A DNA stretch of 64,000 bases from Rickettsia typhi. Lineage in GTDB: Bacteria; Pseudomonadota; Alphaproteobacteria; Rickettsiales; Deianiraeaceae. The translations under genes were made by a program, and so were the position numbers. A model generated the notes under the pieces. It worked only from the letters and a program-made list of their open reading frames with translations, was not told the origin of the DNA and ran no database searches. This document shows, one piece after another, positions 42,544 to 51,408 of the stretch (its first letter is position 1; each line of letters opens with the position of its first letter). The stretch lies in contig CAMCVL010000001.1 of the NCBI GenBank assembly GCA_945881985.1, positions 124,001 to 188,000 on the forward strand, written 5' to 3'.

Positions 42544-43677
42544 TTATTTCTGTTCACCACCGGCTAAAAACTGGCTAAACTCGGCAACGGAGGTTGCAAA
42601 ATACAAAGAGCGATTCCAGTCCAGCAGGGTAAAGTAGTTGCCATATGCAACAAGCCCAAGTTTTGTGTTTAGTGATAACTCTTTGTCTGGGGTAATTAAA
42701 TAAGCATCTTCATTTGAGTCGTCCTTAATCTTGCTGCCGGCAAGGCAGATGTTTTGTAAGTCTATATCTTTGTTTTTGGCAATGGGTTTTTTAAACTGCC
42801 AGCCAATTGACATAAGATAGTTTGCCGCAGATGCTAGGGCATCCTTTGGGGTAAAAAGGTCAATAAAGCCGTCGCCGTCAAAGTCCACGGCAAACTTTAA
42901 AAAAGTGCTTGGCATAAATTGCACAAAGCCAAAGGCACCAGCCCAAGAGCCCTGCAAGTTTTGGTCAAGCCCAACATTGTAGTACATTAGTTTTATGAGG
43001 GTTAGTAGCTCATTTTCAAAAAAATCCCTTCTTTTGGATTGCAAGGCAAGCGAGAACAAGGCGTCGCTAATAACATGCTTACCCTTAACCTTACCAAGCC
43101 CGCTCTCCATTGCAAACAAAGCCACTAAAACCTCCTTGTCCACCCCGTATTTTTGCTCTATTTGTAGCAAGGTTTGCAAATTTTGCTGCAAAAAACTTGC
43201 TGCCTCCTGCTTTTTTGATTCCGTCAAAATTTTTGCCCTATATTGCTCGTAGGTCATTTTAACCTCAGGTTGATTTTTATGCTTAACTAAGGCAGCAGGA
43301 GTGTAGCTTAAACCATCTATTACGCCATTTGCAAATCTTTGCTTATCTTTGGACTTAAACATCATTTTCACCTTAAGCTTTAAGCTTGTCTTGTAATTTA
43401 ACACATCTTGCTCGCTTATCACGGCTTCCGCCGTTTTACTACCATCGGTTTGCGTCTTGAACTCCTTAATGCTTTTAGCATTAACCGTAAGGCTTTGGCA
43501 GTTGTCAATCTTAATAAGAGCCTTAAATCTATCAGGCGACACAGGGTACTGATTTTTCACTCCTATTTGTTTAACCACAAAGTCCTCTACTTCCTTATTG
43601 CCATTTTTGTTTTTTGTAATGCCGCAGGAGTGCAAAAACACAGCCCCGCAGAGTATTAAAACAAACCCTATATTCAT
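42544..43677 (-). CDS. mltB: Membrane-bound lytic murein transglycosylase (MltB family, GH103)
   Basis: Cleaves peptidoglycan glycan strands to anhydro-muropeptides at the outer membrane or in the periplasm. It has 377 residues. The N-terminus MNIGFVLILCGAVFLHSCG is a lipoprotein signal with Cys18. The GH103 core is clear: the catalytic Glu in EVLVALFAMESGLGKVKG, then GSWAGAFGFVQFMPSTFLKFAVDFDGDG and DALASAANYL. A Lys-rich stretch of about 120 residues precedes the catalytic domain. It is upstream of ubiA on the minus strand. There is no peptidoglycan-binding domain at the C-terminus. Confidence 0.92.
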   Translation of the reverse strand: MNIGFVLILCGAVFLHSCGITKNKNGNKEVEDFVVKQIGVKNQYPVSPDRFKALIKIDNCQSLTVNAKSIKEFKTQTDGSKTAEAVISEQDVLNYKTSLKLKVKMMFKSKDKQRFANGVIDGLSYTPAALVKHKNQPEVKMTYEQYRAKILTESKKQEAASFLQQNLQTLLQIEQKYGVDKEVLVALFAMESGLGKVKGKHVISDALFSLALQSKRRDFFENELLTLIKLMYYNVGLDQNLQGSWAGAFGFVQFMPSTFLKFAVDFDGDGFIDLFTPKDALASAANYLMSIGWQFKKPIAKNKDIDLQNICLAGSKIKDDSNEDAYLITPDKELSLNTKLGLVAYGNYFTLLDWNRSLYFATSVAEFSQFLAGGEQK

Positions 43678-43770
43678 CCTTTAAAAATACCAAATAATTT
43701 AAGATAAAATCTTCAGCAATGTCATTTAAATTGCAAGTATTTTCATATCTAAGATTACAAAAATACTATT

Positions 43771-44676
43771 TTACAGACTATCAAATAGGTTGCCAGTGTT
43801 GCTGGGTGTCTTATGGTCTATTACCTGCTCAATAAAATATTCGCTTCTTAGGATTTTTTTGTCAAAGTTGTAAAATTGCAATTTTCTAATCTTTACCTTT
43901 AATATATCACCTTTTGAAAACTTCACGGCGGAGCGATTAATCTTTTCCAAAAAAGCATTATCTTCAACCGTTATGTAAAAACTGTCGTTGCCATCATTAA
44001 CAAACCATTTATTACCCTCTTTAAAAGACAAATTTATAAGACTAATATATGTTTCAAATGTTTCTGGAGAATCTATCTCCTCCTCTTTGCTAGAAGGGCA
44101 GGCAAATAATTCAATCTCATCTTTTGTAATATGGCATATCGGAGATTTGTTTTCTTTGTTGACTATTGCCACATCCTCTATACCATCTTTGTTTAAAGGG
44201 GAAAGTAAATCTTCAAAACCCTTGCGTAGCTTGTAGTCTTTATATAGCTCAAGTGCCTTTTTTTCGGCTTTAATCATTTGACCATTTTTATAGACTGAAA
44301 AAGATTTATCTTCGTTTTCAATAATTTTGTCTGGCCTGCCGCCTTTTAAAAATCTAATCAATACAACAACTCCGCCAAAGATAAGGGCAAGCAATTCGGT
44401 GGCATTAACAATTGAATTAGCAAGGTCGCTATTAAACAAATCGGTTACAATTTTAAGTTTGGACTGGTAGCTGGAAAAATTGATTTTAAAACAACCAGTT
44501 TCAAAACTAGCGTGCACCTTTACCTCAGCTTTTGTTCTACCTTCGTTCACTAATTTATCGGCATTTTCAAAGAGGTCGCTTATAGCAACTAATGCAATAG
44601 ATAAGTCTCGTGGATTTATTTCGTTATTCTCCAAAGCCCTCCCGTCGTAAATTAATTGAAAATTTGTGCTACTCAT
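43771..44676 (-). CDS. Conserved-looking membrane-anchored protein of unknown function
   Basis: 301 residues from ATG 44676; a longer frame adds an unlikely leader. The first 100 residues have the pattern FQLIYDGRALENNEINPRDL ... VAISDLFENADKLVNEGRTK ... FETGCFKINF. I have seen this in a widespread hypothetical family but cannot name a function. A membrane or hydrophobic hairpin segment lies at about residues 98-118 (SIVNATELLALIFGGVVVLIRFLKGG). The remaining 180 residues are soluble, beta-rich and charged, ending with VKIRKLQFYNFDKKIL. It is alone on the minus strand. It is a good candidate for an accessory or defence-type gene, but the window gives no partner. Confidence 0.6.
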   Translation of the reverse strand: MSSTNFQLIYDGRALENNEINPRDLSIALVAISDLFENADKLVNEGRTKAEVKVHASFETGCFKINFSSYQSKLKIVTDLFNSDLANSIVNATELLALIFGGVVVLIRFLKGGRPDKIIENEDKSFSVYKNGQMIKAEKKALELYKDYKLRKGFEDLLSPLNKDGIEDVAIVNKENKSPICHITKDEIELFACPSSKEEEIDSPETFETYISLINLSFKEGNKWFVNDGNDSFYITVEDNAFLEKINRSAVKFSKGDILKVKIRKLQFYNFDKKILRSEYFIEQVIDHKTPSNTGNLFDSL

Positions 44677-44822
44677 ATCATCAAATTCATCAAGCAATAT
44701 TTTACCAAAAATACTTTTACAAAATGTATATTCTAAGTTTAAACCTAAGTTGCAAGATGTCAATATTTTTGCAAAGAATGGAATAAAAATGGAATAAGAA
44801 TATATATTTGTTTGGTTATGTG

Positions 44823-45221
44823 TTAAATTGCTCCACTATAACCTGCTGCTTGCCTTGCCTGGTAGGCTTCAAAATATCTGCCGCAGTACCAAAGTGCCTG
44901 AGTCCAGCCAAGGGCATAGTCTTTGTCTTTTGCCATAAAGATGTAGTCCTTGCGGGGCTTCATGATTGACTTGTAGGTATTTAGCTGAATGTAAGATGCA
45001 GCTGTGTCGCAGCCGTCACGCCAGCCAACTCTAAATCCATATGGGCCATCTGGGGCTTTGTTGAAGGCTTTTATTCTGTAAAAATTACCTAGTATAAAGC
45101 GGTATCTTGGCGGGTGGCGAGCAGCTAGGTCTGGGTATTCGTAATCTGGGGGCGGTAAGATTCCATCGCTCATGCAGGAGGTAAGTAGTAAAGCCAAGCA
45201 AATCACCAATTGCCTTATCAT
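44823..45221 (-). CDS. Small lipoprotein of unknown function
   Basis: 132 residues with signal MIRQLVICLALLLTSC, so Cys16 is the lipidation site. The mature part contains the pattern GFRVGWRDGCDTA, a Tyr/Lys-rich middle, YALGWTQALWYCG and a C-terminal QARQAAGYSG. The two Cys (in DGCDTA and WYCG) may form a disulfide. I recall similar short lipoproteins in alphaproteobacteria without a known role. It starts 2 bp after the ispG stop, so it is the last gene of a tonB-atpF'-ispG operon. Confidence 0.6.
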   Translation of the reverse strand: MIRQLVICLALLLTSCMSDGILPPPDYEYPDLAARHPPRYRFILGNFYRIKAFNKAPDGPYGFRVGWRDGCDTAASYIQLNTYKSIMKPRKDYIFMAKDKDYALGWTQALWYCGRYFEAYQARQAAGYSGAI

Positions 45222-45223
45222 AT

Positions 45224-46333
45224 TTAGCTAAAATTTGCATTAACAATTTCTGCAACCTTTTGGGCAAGATCCTCGGTTTTTGCCTTGTCGTAAGGCTTGC
45301 CGTGCAGATAAATTAAGTGCTGCCCGCTTTGTGCCCCAGTGATGCCAATATGCGACCTAGTAGCCTCCCCAATACCATTAACAACGCAGCCAAGTATTGA
45401 TATATCTATGCTGGACTTGATGTGGCAGATAAGGGACTCTATTTTTGCAACCATGCTAATTACATCAAATTGCTGCCTAGCACAAGATGGGCATGAAATT
45501 ATATTTATGCCTCTGTGTCTAAGTTCCAAGGATTTTAAAATGCCCCAAGCAACTTTAACCTCCTCTTCTGGCGGGGCGGAGAGCGAGATTCTTATTGTGT
45601 CGCCAATTCCTTGCATTAAAAGTGTACCTATTGCAACTGATGACTTAATTGTGCCGGCAAAGGCTGGCCCAGCCTCTGTTAAACCAAGATGCAAAGGATA
45701 ATTAATTTGGCCGCTTAATAGCTGATAGGACTTAACCATCAACATTACATCACTTGCTTTTACCGATACTTTTATAAGGTCATGCCCGCAGTCCTCAATA
45801 AGCTTTATGTTTTTAATCGCACTTTCGGCAAGAGCCTCGGGGCAGGGGTTATTATTGTATTTTTGCAGTATCTCGCCCTCTAAAGATCCCACATTTACAC
45901 CTACTCTAATTGGCACTTTTGCCGATATACATGCCTTAACAACCTCTTTAAGTCTGTCCTTTGTGCCTATGTTGCCGGGGTTGATTCTTATACAGGAGGC
46001 TCCAGCCTCAACAGCCTCCAAGGCTCTTTTGTAGTGAAAATGCACATCGGCAATAATCGGCACAGGTGATTTTTTTATAATCTCTGTAAGTGCCATTGTG
46101 GACTCTCTGTCCGGCACCGAAACCCTCATAACCTCCGCCCCAAGCTCGTAGCATCTTTGTATTTGCTCTATGGTTGCATTTACATCGGTTGTTAAGGTGT
46201 TTGTCATGGACTGCACGATAACGGGGGCAGGGCCACCTATAGCAACATTTTGCGATAGATTGTTGTTGCTTTTAAGCTCAATTTGCTTAGTGTGCTTTTT
46301 GATAATTTGCTTATAAGGGTATTTATCTTGCAT
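45224..46333 (-). CDS. ispG: 4-Hydroxy-3-methylbut-2-enyl diphosphate synthase (flavodoxin/ferredoxin)
   Basis: Penultimate enzyme of the MEP isoprenoid pathway, reducing MEcPP to HMBPP with a 4Fe-4S cluster. It has 369 residues. The TIM-barrel half begins PAPVIVQSMTNTLT. The Fe-S domain carries the cysteines in IISCPSCARQQFDV and GCVVNGIGEA, with the conserved Glu of GEA. The central insert of plant or chlamydial GcpE is missing, so it is the standard bacterial type. It sits between the b' stalk gene and the small lipoprotein gene in a minus-strand operon. Confidence 0.96.
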   Translation of the reverse strand: MQDKYPYKQIIKKHTKQIELKSNNNLSQNVAIGGPAPVIVQSMTNTLTTDVNATIEQIQRCYELGAEVMRVSVPDRESTMALTEIIKKSPVPIIADVHFHYKRALEAVEAGASCIRINPGNIGTKDRLKEVVKACISAKVPIRVGVNVGSLEGEILQKYNNNPCPEALAESAIKNIKLIEDCGHDLIKVSVKASDVMLMVKSYQLLSGQINYPLHLGLTEAGPAFAGTIKSSVAIGTLLMQGIGDTIRISLSAPPEEEVKVAWGILKSLELRHRGINIISCPSCARQQFDVISMVAKIESLICHIKSSIDISILGCVVNGIGEATRSHIGITGAQSGQHLIYLHGKPYDKAKTEDLAQKVAEIVNANFS

Positions 46334-46349
46334 CTGTGCGTGCTAGAAA

Positions 46350-46781
46350 TTATTCCTTAATTTTTGAAACAACTTTTGCAGCAAGCTTATCTACTAATGA
46401 CTGATTGTTTTTTAACATTTGCATGCTAAGTTCTTCAAATTTCAAAGATTCCTCTTTAAATAATTTACGATATTCCTCGTCCGCCCTTGCTATGCCTTGC
46501 TGCATTATAAGCTCTGCCTGCTTTTTTGCGTCCTCAATGATTTTATCGGAATCCTGTAGGGACTTTTTGTTTAGCTCTTCAATCATGGCTTCAAGCTCTT
46601 TAATTTTTGCAGAATTTTGTTCCGCCTGCTTAAGGTGCTCTTTAACAAAGGAATCGCGGGTGTTAACAATAAACCCAAGCCTTGGTAAAATCACAAAGCT
46701 ACATAATGCAACAAAGCCACCAAATATCAAAAACATCCAAAACATTTGCGGTAAGTAGGTGGTAAAATCAAGCTGTGGCAT
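46350..46781 (-). CDS. ATP synthase F0 subunit b' (isolated gene)
   Basis: 143 residues from ATG 46781. A short start PQLDFTTYLPQMFWMFLIF leads into one membrane helix (about 12-32). A long charged coiled coil follows, broken only at about KSLQDSDKIIEDAKKQAELI. The opening Pro-Gln-Leu-Asp, the Phe-Trp in the helix and the LPRLGFIVNTRD after it are typical of the b' form that pairs with b in the peripheral stalk. Normally b', b, c and a genes lie together; here the neighbours are ispG and tonB. The gene is either relocated or has its partners elsewhere. Confidence 0.75.
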   Translation of the reverse strand: MPQLDFTTYLPQMFWMFLIFGGFVALCSFVILPRLGFIVNTRDSFVKEHLKQAEQNSAKIKELEAMIEELNKKSLQDSDKIIEDAKKQAELIMQQGIARADEEYRKLFKEESLKFEELSMQMLKNNQSLVDKLAAKVVSKIKE

Positions 46782-46871
46782 GTTAATCAACAAAAATATT
46801 TCTTAAAACACTAGTTATTTTAAAAGCTATATTGGCAATGTCAATAAAATATTTATTTCCATTTTTAAAGT

Positions 46872-47657
46872 CTAAATCAATGTAAAATTCACCGGCACAA
46901 CTATCACAAGCTCGTTTTTTTGTTTTAAAGCGGATGGATTTATGCCATGGTTTATGTCAAAGGTCCATTTTGATATAGCCGAGAGGGCGGAGCTATCGAG
47001 CGACCTGTGGCCGCTACTTTTTAAAACCTCAGCTTTAAAAACCTTGCCATTAGCTGGATTTATGTAAGTGATGATTTCAACCTTGCCGTATAAGCCTCTT
47101 TCTCTGGCCGTTTTAGGGTAGTGGGGTGCCGGATTGTTTGACGAACCTATTGAATAGCTAACAAAGGCATCGTCAGGTATCGTGCTTGATGTTGAATCGG
47201 TCGTTTGAGTGTTATTAGCTGTTGCATTATTGTTATTTACTGTGCTTTGGTTGCTTTGCTTTTGGGGCCTTTGATTTTTATTGTTTTTATCGTTATTTGA
47301 ATTTTGATTTTTTTTAACCGGACTGTGTCCAACTAGATTAAAACCAGACCTTTCGGTGCTGATAATTGCAAGAGAACCAAATTTGTAATGCTGATTACGC
47401 AGCTTGTAAAAAGATATGTAAAATATTATTGCAAAAATGTGTAAAATTACCGCAAATACCGCAAAGGTAAAAAGAGGTTTTTTTGAGCCGAGTCTGTGTA
47501 ATTTTTTAAAATACTTTTTGCATCTATTAAAATTTGTCTTAACAAAGCTGCTCTTTGATGCAATTTTAATTAGATAAAATCTTAATCTGTGTAAGCAGTC
47601 CTGCAAAAGCCGCATTAAAATGTGATATGCAATTTTAAAATGCAACTTTGCAGACAT
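46872..47657 (-). CDS. tonB: TonB-like energy transducer
   Basis: 261 residues. A cytoplasmic start of about 65 residues, longer than usual, precedes one membrane helix (about 65-88, KPLFTFAVFAVILHIFAIIFYI). A Ser/Asn/Gln-rich linker takes the place of the usual Pro-rich spacer. The C-terminal TonB domain begins at NPAPHYPKTARERGLYGKVEIITYINPANGK and contains AEVLKSSGHRSLDSSALSAISKWTF. It would couple inner-membrane proton force to outer-membrane receptors through ExbB/ExbD, which are not in the window. It is first in the operon with atpF' and ispG. Confidence 0.82.
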   Translation of the reverse strand: MSAKLHFKIAYHILMRLLQDCLHRLRFYLIKIASKSSFVKTNFNRCKKYFKKLHRLGSKKPLFTFAVFAVILHIFAIIFYISFYKLRNQHYKFGSLAIISTERSGFNLVGHSPVKKNQNSNNDKNNKNQRPQKQSNQSTVNNNNATANNTQTTDSTSSTIPDDAFVSYSIGSSNNPAPHYPKTARERGLYGKVEIITYINPANGKVFKAEVLKSSGHRSLDSSALSAISKWTFDINHGINPSALKQKNELVIVVPVNFTLI

Positions 47658-47750
47658 AAAATTAACAACTAGCTTTTACTTACTTAAAGTGCAGCCTAAC
47701 ATTTACCCAGTCCTCATCTTGTTTTTACAAGTAGGACAAGAGTTTATGTT

Positions 47751-48395
47751 TTAGGCTATGTCAGTTGCTTTTGTTGCAAGGTAGGATGCAACACCTTCCT
47801 TTGTTGGCTTCATACCTGCCTTGCCAGACTTCCAGTTTGCAGGGCAAACTTCGCCGTGTTTTTCGTTAAATTGCACAGCGTCTACAAGTCTTAAAATTTC
47901 GTCCACGCTTCTGCCAATTGGTAGGTCGTTAACCAAAGAGGATCTAACAACCCCCTTATTGTCAATGATAAAAGTTGCTCTAAATGCAACTTCCTCGTTA
48001 AACAAAACTCCGTAGCTTCTTGCAATGTTTTTTGACAGGTCAGCAACTAAAGGAAACTTAACCTTGTCAATACCACCTTTATCCTTTGGTGTGTTACGCC
48101 AAGCACTGTGAGTGTAAGCGGAGTCAACGCTCACCCCTATAACTTCGCAGTTTTTGGATTTAAAGTCTTCGTATCTGTTGTCAAAAGCTATAATCTCCGA
48201 AGGGCAAACAAATGTAAAGTCCAGCGGGTAAAAAAACAAAACCGCATACTTGCCTTTTATGTGGTCGTGAAACGAGATTTCCTTTATCTCTCCATCGCCC
48301 ATCACAGCCTTTGCCTTAAAGTCTGGGCAAGGTTTTGCAACTGTTGTGGTTACATCCTCAAAAATTGTGTCTTCAAAGTCGTTAAAACTGGTCAT
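47751..48395 (-). CDS. Typical 2-Cys peroxiredoxin
   Basis: Reduces peroxides in the cytosol with a thioredoxin-type partner. It has 214 residues from ATG 48395. The peroxidatic Cys64 is in [12 protein letters not shown], and the resolving Cys184 is in the conserved GEVCPANW near the C-terminus, with the GRSVDEILR segment between them. This is the AhpC/Prx1 (typical 2-Cys) layout. There is no nearby ahpF, so it may rely on thioredoxin. A longer frame to 48428 adds 11 unlikely residues. It stands alone. Confidence 0.95.
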   Translation of the reverse strand: MTSFNDFEDTIFEDVTTTVAKPCPDFKAKAVMGDGEIKEISFHDHIKGKYAVLFFYPLDFTFVCPSEIIAFDNRYEDFKSKNCEVIGVSVDSAYTHSAWRNTPKDKGGIDKVKFPLVADLSKNIARSYGVLFNEEVAFRATFIIDNKGVVRSSLVNDLPIGRSVDEILRLVDAVQFNEKHGEVCPANWKSGKAGMKPTKEGVASYLATKATDIA

Positions 48396-48613
48396 AGCGT
48401 AAAATAAAAATAGGTTAATACAAAGCATCTTTTGTTTGATGCTATATAAGATTTAGTGTCGCATTTTAATATTTCAAGTAAAAAAAATATATTTCTCTGG
48501 GGCTTTTGTATTGTTGCCGCTAGGGTAAAATTAATTTTATCTTGAATATAAGATACACTATGTTAAGCTTTTTTGGTTTAAATTTACAAGATAGTATTAA
48601 ATAGATAGTTATT

Positions 48614-49351
48614 ATGGATTTTGTTACTAGGGATTTTTTTACAATACCAGCAATAGACATAAAGGATGGCAAGTGCGTAAGGCTTAGCCAAGGATTACTC
48701 CAAAACACGGAGTTTTTTAATAACAGCCCCCTTAAGCAAGCGGAGTACTTTGTTGGGCTTGGCTTTAAAAGATTGCATATCGTAGATATTGACGGGGCAT
48801 TTGCTGGGAAGCCCGTTAATATGCAAACTATTTTGCAAATTAAAAAAGAGCTTAATATACAAATTGAGTGCGGCGGCGGCGTGCGTAGCAAGGATTCGGT
48901 TAACAAGCTTTTTGACAGCGGTATTGATTTTGTTGTAATTGGCACAAAGGCTATTGAAGACCAAGATTTTGCATTGTGGGCGTGCGACAAATTTGATGGT
49001 AAGATAATTATAGGTGCCGACTTAAAAGGCGAGATGGTTGCAACTCAAGGCTGGGTAAAAAGCACGGCAGTTAGCTACAAAGACCTTGTAAAAACCTATA
49101 ACGGCGTTAATCTTGAGGGCATGTTGGTAACTGACATAGCAAAGGATGGCATGCTGCTTGGACCAAATCTTGAGCTAATGAGTAGCATATCTTTGATAAG
49201 TAAAAACAAAATTATAGCCTCGGGCGGTGTAGCAAAGCTTAGCGATATAGAGGATTTAAGCAAGATTGGCGGCGTTAAGGGCGTTGTTGTTGGCAAGGCT
49301 TTTTACAAAAACACCATTGATCCCTCTGCGGTTAAGTCTTTAAATTTGTAA
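48614..49351 (+). CDS. hisA: Phosphoribosylformimino-5-aminoimidazole carboxamide ribotide isomerase
   Basis: Histidine pathway isomerase, a half-barrel duplication (TIM barrel) of 245 residues. The first catalytic Asp15 is in TIPAIDIKDGKCVRL, followed by the phosphate-binding GGGVRSKDSVNKL. The second half has the ADLKGEMVATQGW block (usually A-x-D-x-R-x-G-x-V-x-T-x-GW; here Lys for Arg) and TDIAKDGMLLGPN and ASGGV. The rest of the his operon is absent from the window, so hisA is isolated. It begins a co-directional run with folB and recR. Confidence 0.9.
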   Translation: MDFVTRDFFTIPAIDIKDGKCVRLSQGLLQNTEFFNNSPLKQAEYFVGLGFKRLHIVDIDGAFAGKPVNMQTILQIKKELNIQIECGGGVRSKDSVNKLFDSGIDFVVIGTKAIEDQDFALWACDKFDGKIIIGADLKGEMVATQGWVKSTAVSYKDLVKTYNGVNLEGMLVTDIAKDGMLLGPNLELMSSISLISKNKIIASGGVAKLSDIEDLSKIGGVKGVVVGKAFYKNTIDPSAVKSLNL

Positions 49352-49361
49352 TTTTAAAAAC

Positions 49362-49718
49362 ATGAAAATTATTCTGGATGACATAGAGCTAAGATGTATT
49401 ATAGGCGTATACCCCAGAGAGAAGCTTGCAAAGCAAAAGCTACTTGTTAAGGTTGAGGTGGAGCTTAATAATCAGTTTAACCAAGATGATTTAAACGACG
49501 ACATAGCAAACACCTTGGACTACAACAAGATAGCCCAAATTGTAAAAGATTTTGAAAACAAGGACACTAATCTTATTGAAACCATAGCAATCAAGTGTTG
49601 TTTTAATATACTTAACTGCGACCCAAAAATTGCAAATTGCAAGGTAAAGGTGCAAAAAATGCATGTAATTAACGGGGTTAAAAGCGTTGCTGCGGAGTAT
49701 TATTTAGCACGCAAATGA
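49362..49718 (+). CDS. folB: Dihydroneopterin aldolase
   Basis: Folate pathway enzyme that cleaves dihydroneopterin. It has 118 residues, the normal size. The family opening MKIILDDIELRCIIGVYPREK, the LDYNKIAQIVKDF helix and the LIETIAIKC segment (active-site Glu) are present. The C-terminal KVKVQKMHVINGVKSVAAEY holds the catalytic Lys region. It follows hisA by 10 bp, and its stop overlaps the recR start (ATGA). Other folate genes in the window are folC and a probable pabC. Confidence 0.9.
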   Translation: MKIILDDIELRCIIGVYPREKLAKQKLLVKVEVELNNQFNQDDLNDDIANTLDYNKIAQIVKDFENKDTNLIETIAIKCCFNILNCDPKIANCKVKVQKMHVINGVKSVAAEYYLARK

Positions 49719-50353
49719 GTATGAATTTTGAAGGTCTGGAGCCTGTTGAAAGATTTGTGTCCCTAGTAAAAAAGCTCCCGCAAATGGGCACTAGGTCCGC
49801 CCAGCGTATAGCCGTTGAGCTTGCAACAAAAAAAGCCAAGATATTACCAATAATAAATGCACTTGAGTCCTTGTTAAACGAGATAAAAACCTGCATCATC
49901 TGCGGCAATATTGACACAAACGAGACATGTGCCATCTGCAAAAATCCTTCCCGAGACCACGGCACAATTTGCATCACTGAGCATGTTGAGGACTTGCTTA
50001 GCATTGAATCCTGCAAGGAGTACAAGGGGGTGTATCATGTTACCTACGGCAATATATCTTATCTTGAAAAAATCCTGCCAGAGCATTTAAACATAGCCTC
50101 AATAACTAAACGCATTGAGGGGCATAACGCTGCAAATCCATCAAGCCCCGTAAAGGAGGTTATCTTTGCAAATGGCACAACGGTCAACGCTCAGCTAACT
50201 GCAAATTACATAAAAAACATCATAAGGGATGCTGGGCTTTTGGTGCCAAAATTTAGCGAGCTTTCAACCGGTGCCCCAATGGGTGCAAGCATTAACTTTT
50301 TGGATTCCGCTACTATGACGGCCGCCATAAAATTTAGACGAAGTTTTGAGTAA
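49715..50353 (+). CDS. recR: Recombination protein RecR
   Basis: Works with RecO/RecF to load RecA at gaps. It has 212 residues. The N-terminal helix-hairpin-helix (KKLPQMGTRSAQRIAVEL) precedes a four-Cys zinc finger (CIICGNIDTNETCAICKNPSRD) and a Toprim domain starting TICITEHVEDLLSIES. The segment where others have 'SPxxGIGPExL' is divergent (NISYLEKILPEHLNI). The start overlaps folB by 4 bp (ATGA); a second ATG six bases later is equally possible. recO is also in the window. Confidence 0.93.
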   Translation: MSMNFEGLEPVERFVSLVKKLPQMGTRSAQRIAVELATKKAKILPIINALESLLNEIKTCIICGNIDTNETCAICKNPSRDHGTICITEHVEDLLSIESCKEYKGVYHVTYGNISYLEKILPEHLNIASITKRIEGHNAANPSSPVKEVIFANGTTVNAQLTANYIKNIIRDAGLLVPKFSELSTGAPMGASINFLDSATMTAAIKFRRSFE

Positions 50354-50434
50354 AAATGGTTTAATGGTTTAAATTTAACTTGATTTTAAAAGCTAGACCT
50401 GCATTATTTATTGATGGTTTTTTAGTTTTGTAAT

Positions 50435-51385
50435 ATGACTTTAAATTGGCATATCCTTAGCGTTAACGACATTACAAATCAAAGACTTGAGGCTATACTC
50501 AACAAGGCATTAAGCTTTGAGGCTGGCTTTAGTTATGCTGGCAAAAATGGCTTAAGTCTTGTTAATTTGTTTTTTGAAAATTCAACCCGCACCTCCCATT
50601 CCTTTGAGGTTGCCGCTTGTAAAAATGGTCTTAACTTTTATAATTTTAACGCCCAAAGTTCATCTGTTGCAAAGGGCGAAAGCATAATGGATACTTTTAT
50701 CACTATAGTGCAGCAAAATCATAGTTTTATTGCCGCAAGGGTGCCAAGTGCTTTGCAGATGGGTTTATTTGCCGATTTTGTTAATAAAAATAACCTAAAA
50801 ACCTGCATAATAAATGCCGGAGATGGTAAAAATGAGCACCCAACCCAAGCAATGGGAGATTTATTGACAATTATGAAGCACTTTAAACTCACCCCAAAAG
50901 ATGTTGTAAACGGCGGATTAAAGGGTTTAAACATTGCCATTGCCGGCGATGTTTTTAACTCGCGGGTCGCAAGGTCTAATATCTATCTTTTGTCGCGTCT
51001 TGGCATGGGGGTGCGGCTTGTTACAAATCCTTTGTTTTACCCAAAGAGTTTGCGTGATTTTTACGAGCAAAAATACAATGCCACCTATCACACAAGCATA
51101 AACAAGGCTCTTGCCGAGTGCGATGTTGTGATGGCACTTAGGTTTCAGACAGAGCGTTTTGATAAAACACAAAGCCAAAGTTGCAACTTTGCAATTAACG
51201 ACTCAAACATTCATTTATTGCAAAAACATTGTGCAATCATGCATCCTGCACCTATCAACAGCGGTTTTGAAATCACTGATGAAATTGCCAATAAGCACCC
51301 AAATTCCTTAATTACCCAGCAAGTTAAGTCCTGCACTAATGTTCGCAGTGCCTGCCTTGCCTTGGCAATTGAGGAGCTTTTTTAA
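50435..51385 (+). CDS. pyrB: Aspartate carbamoyltransferase catalytic subunit
   Basis: Second step of pyrimidine synthesis. It has 316 residues. The carbamoyl-phosphate loop is FENSTRTSHSFE, the K-loop is AKGESIMDT, and AARVPS, NEHPTQAMGD and RFQTERFD supply further substrate contacts. The C-terminal MHPAPINSGFEI stands where many bacteria have HPGPxNRGxEI, a mild divergence. There is no adjacent pyrC or pyrI. The stop TAA overlaps a possible start of the next small gene as TAATG. Confidence 0.95.
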   Translation: MTLNWHILSVNDITNQRLEAILNKALSFEAGFSYAGKNGLSLVNLFFENSTRTSHSFEVAACKNGLNFYNFNAQSSSVAKGESIMDTFITIVQQNHSFIAARVPSALQMGLFADFVNKNNLKTCIINAGDGKNEHPTQAMGDLLTIMKHFKLTPKDVVNGGLKGLNIAIAGDVFNSRVARSNIYLLSRLGMGVRLVTNPLFYPKSLRDFYEQKYNATYHTSINKALAECDVVMALRFQTERFDKTQSQSCNFAINDSNIHLLQKHCAIMHPAPINSGFEITDEIANKHPNSLITQQVKSCTNVRSACLALAIEELF

Positions 51386-51408
51386 TGTATTATTTTATTG
51401 TTTTTTAT

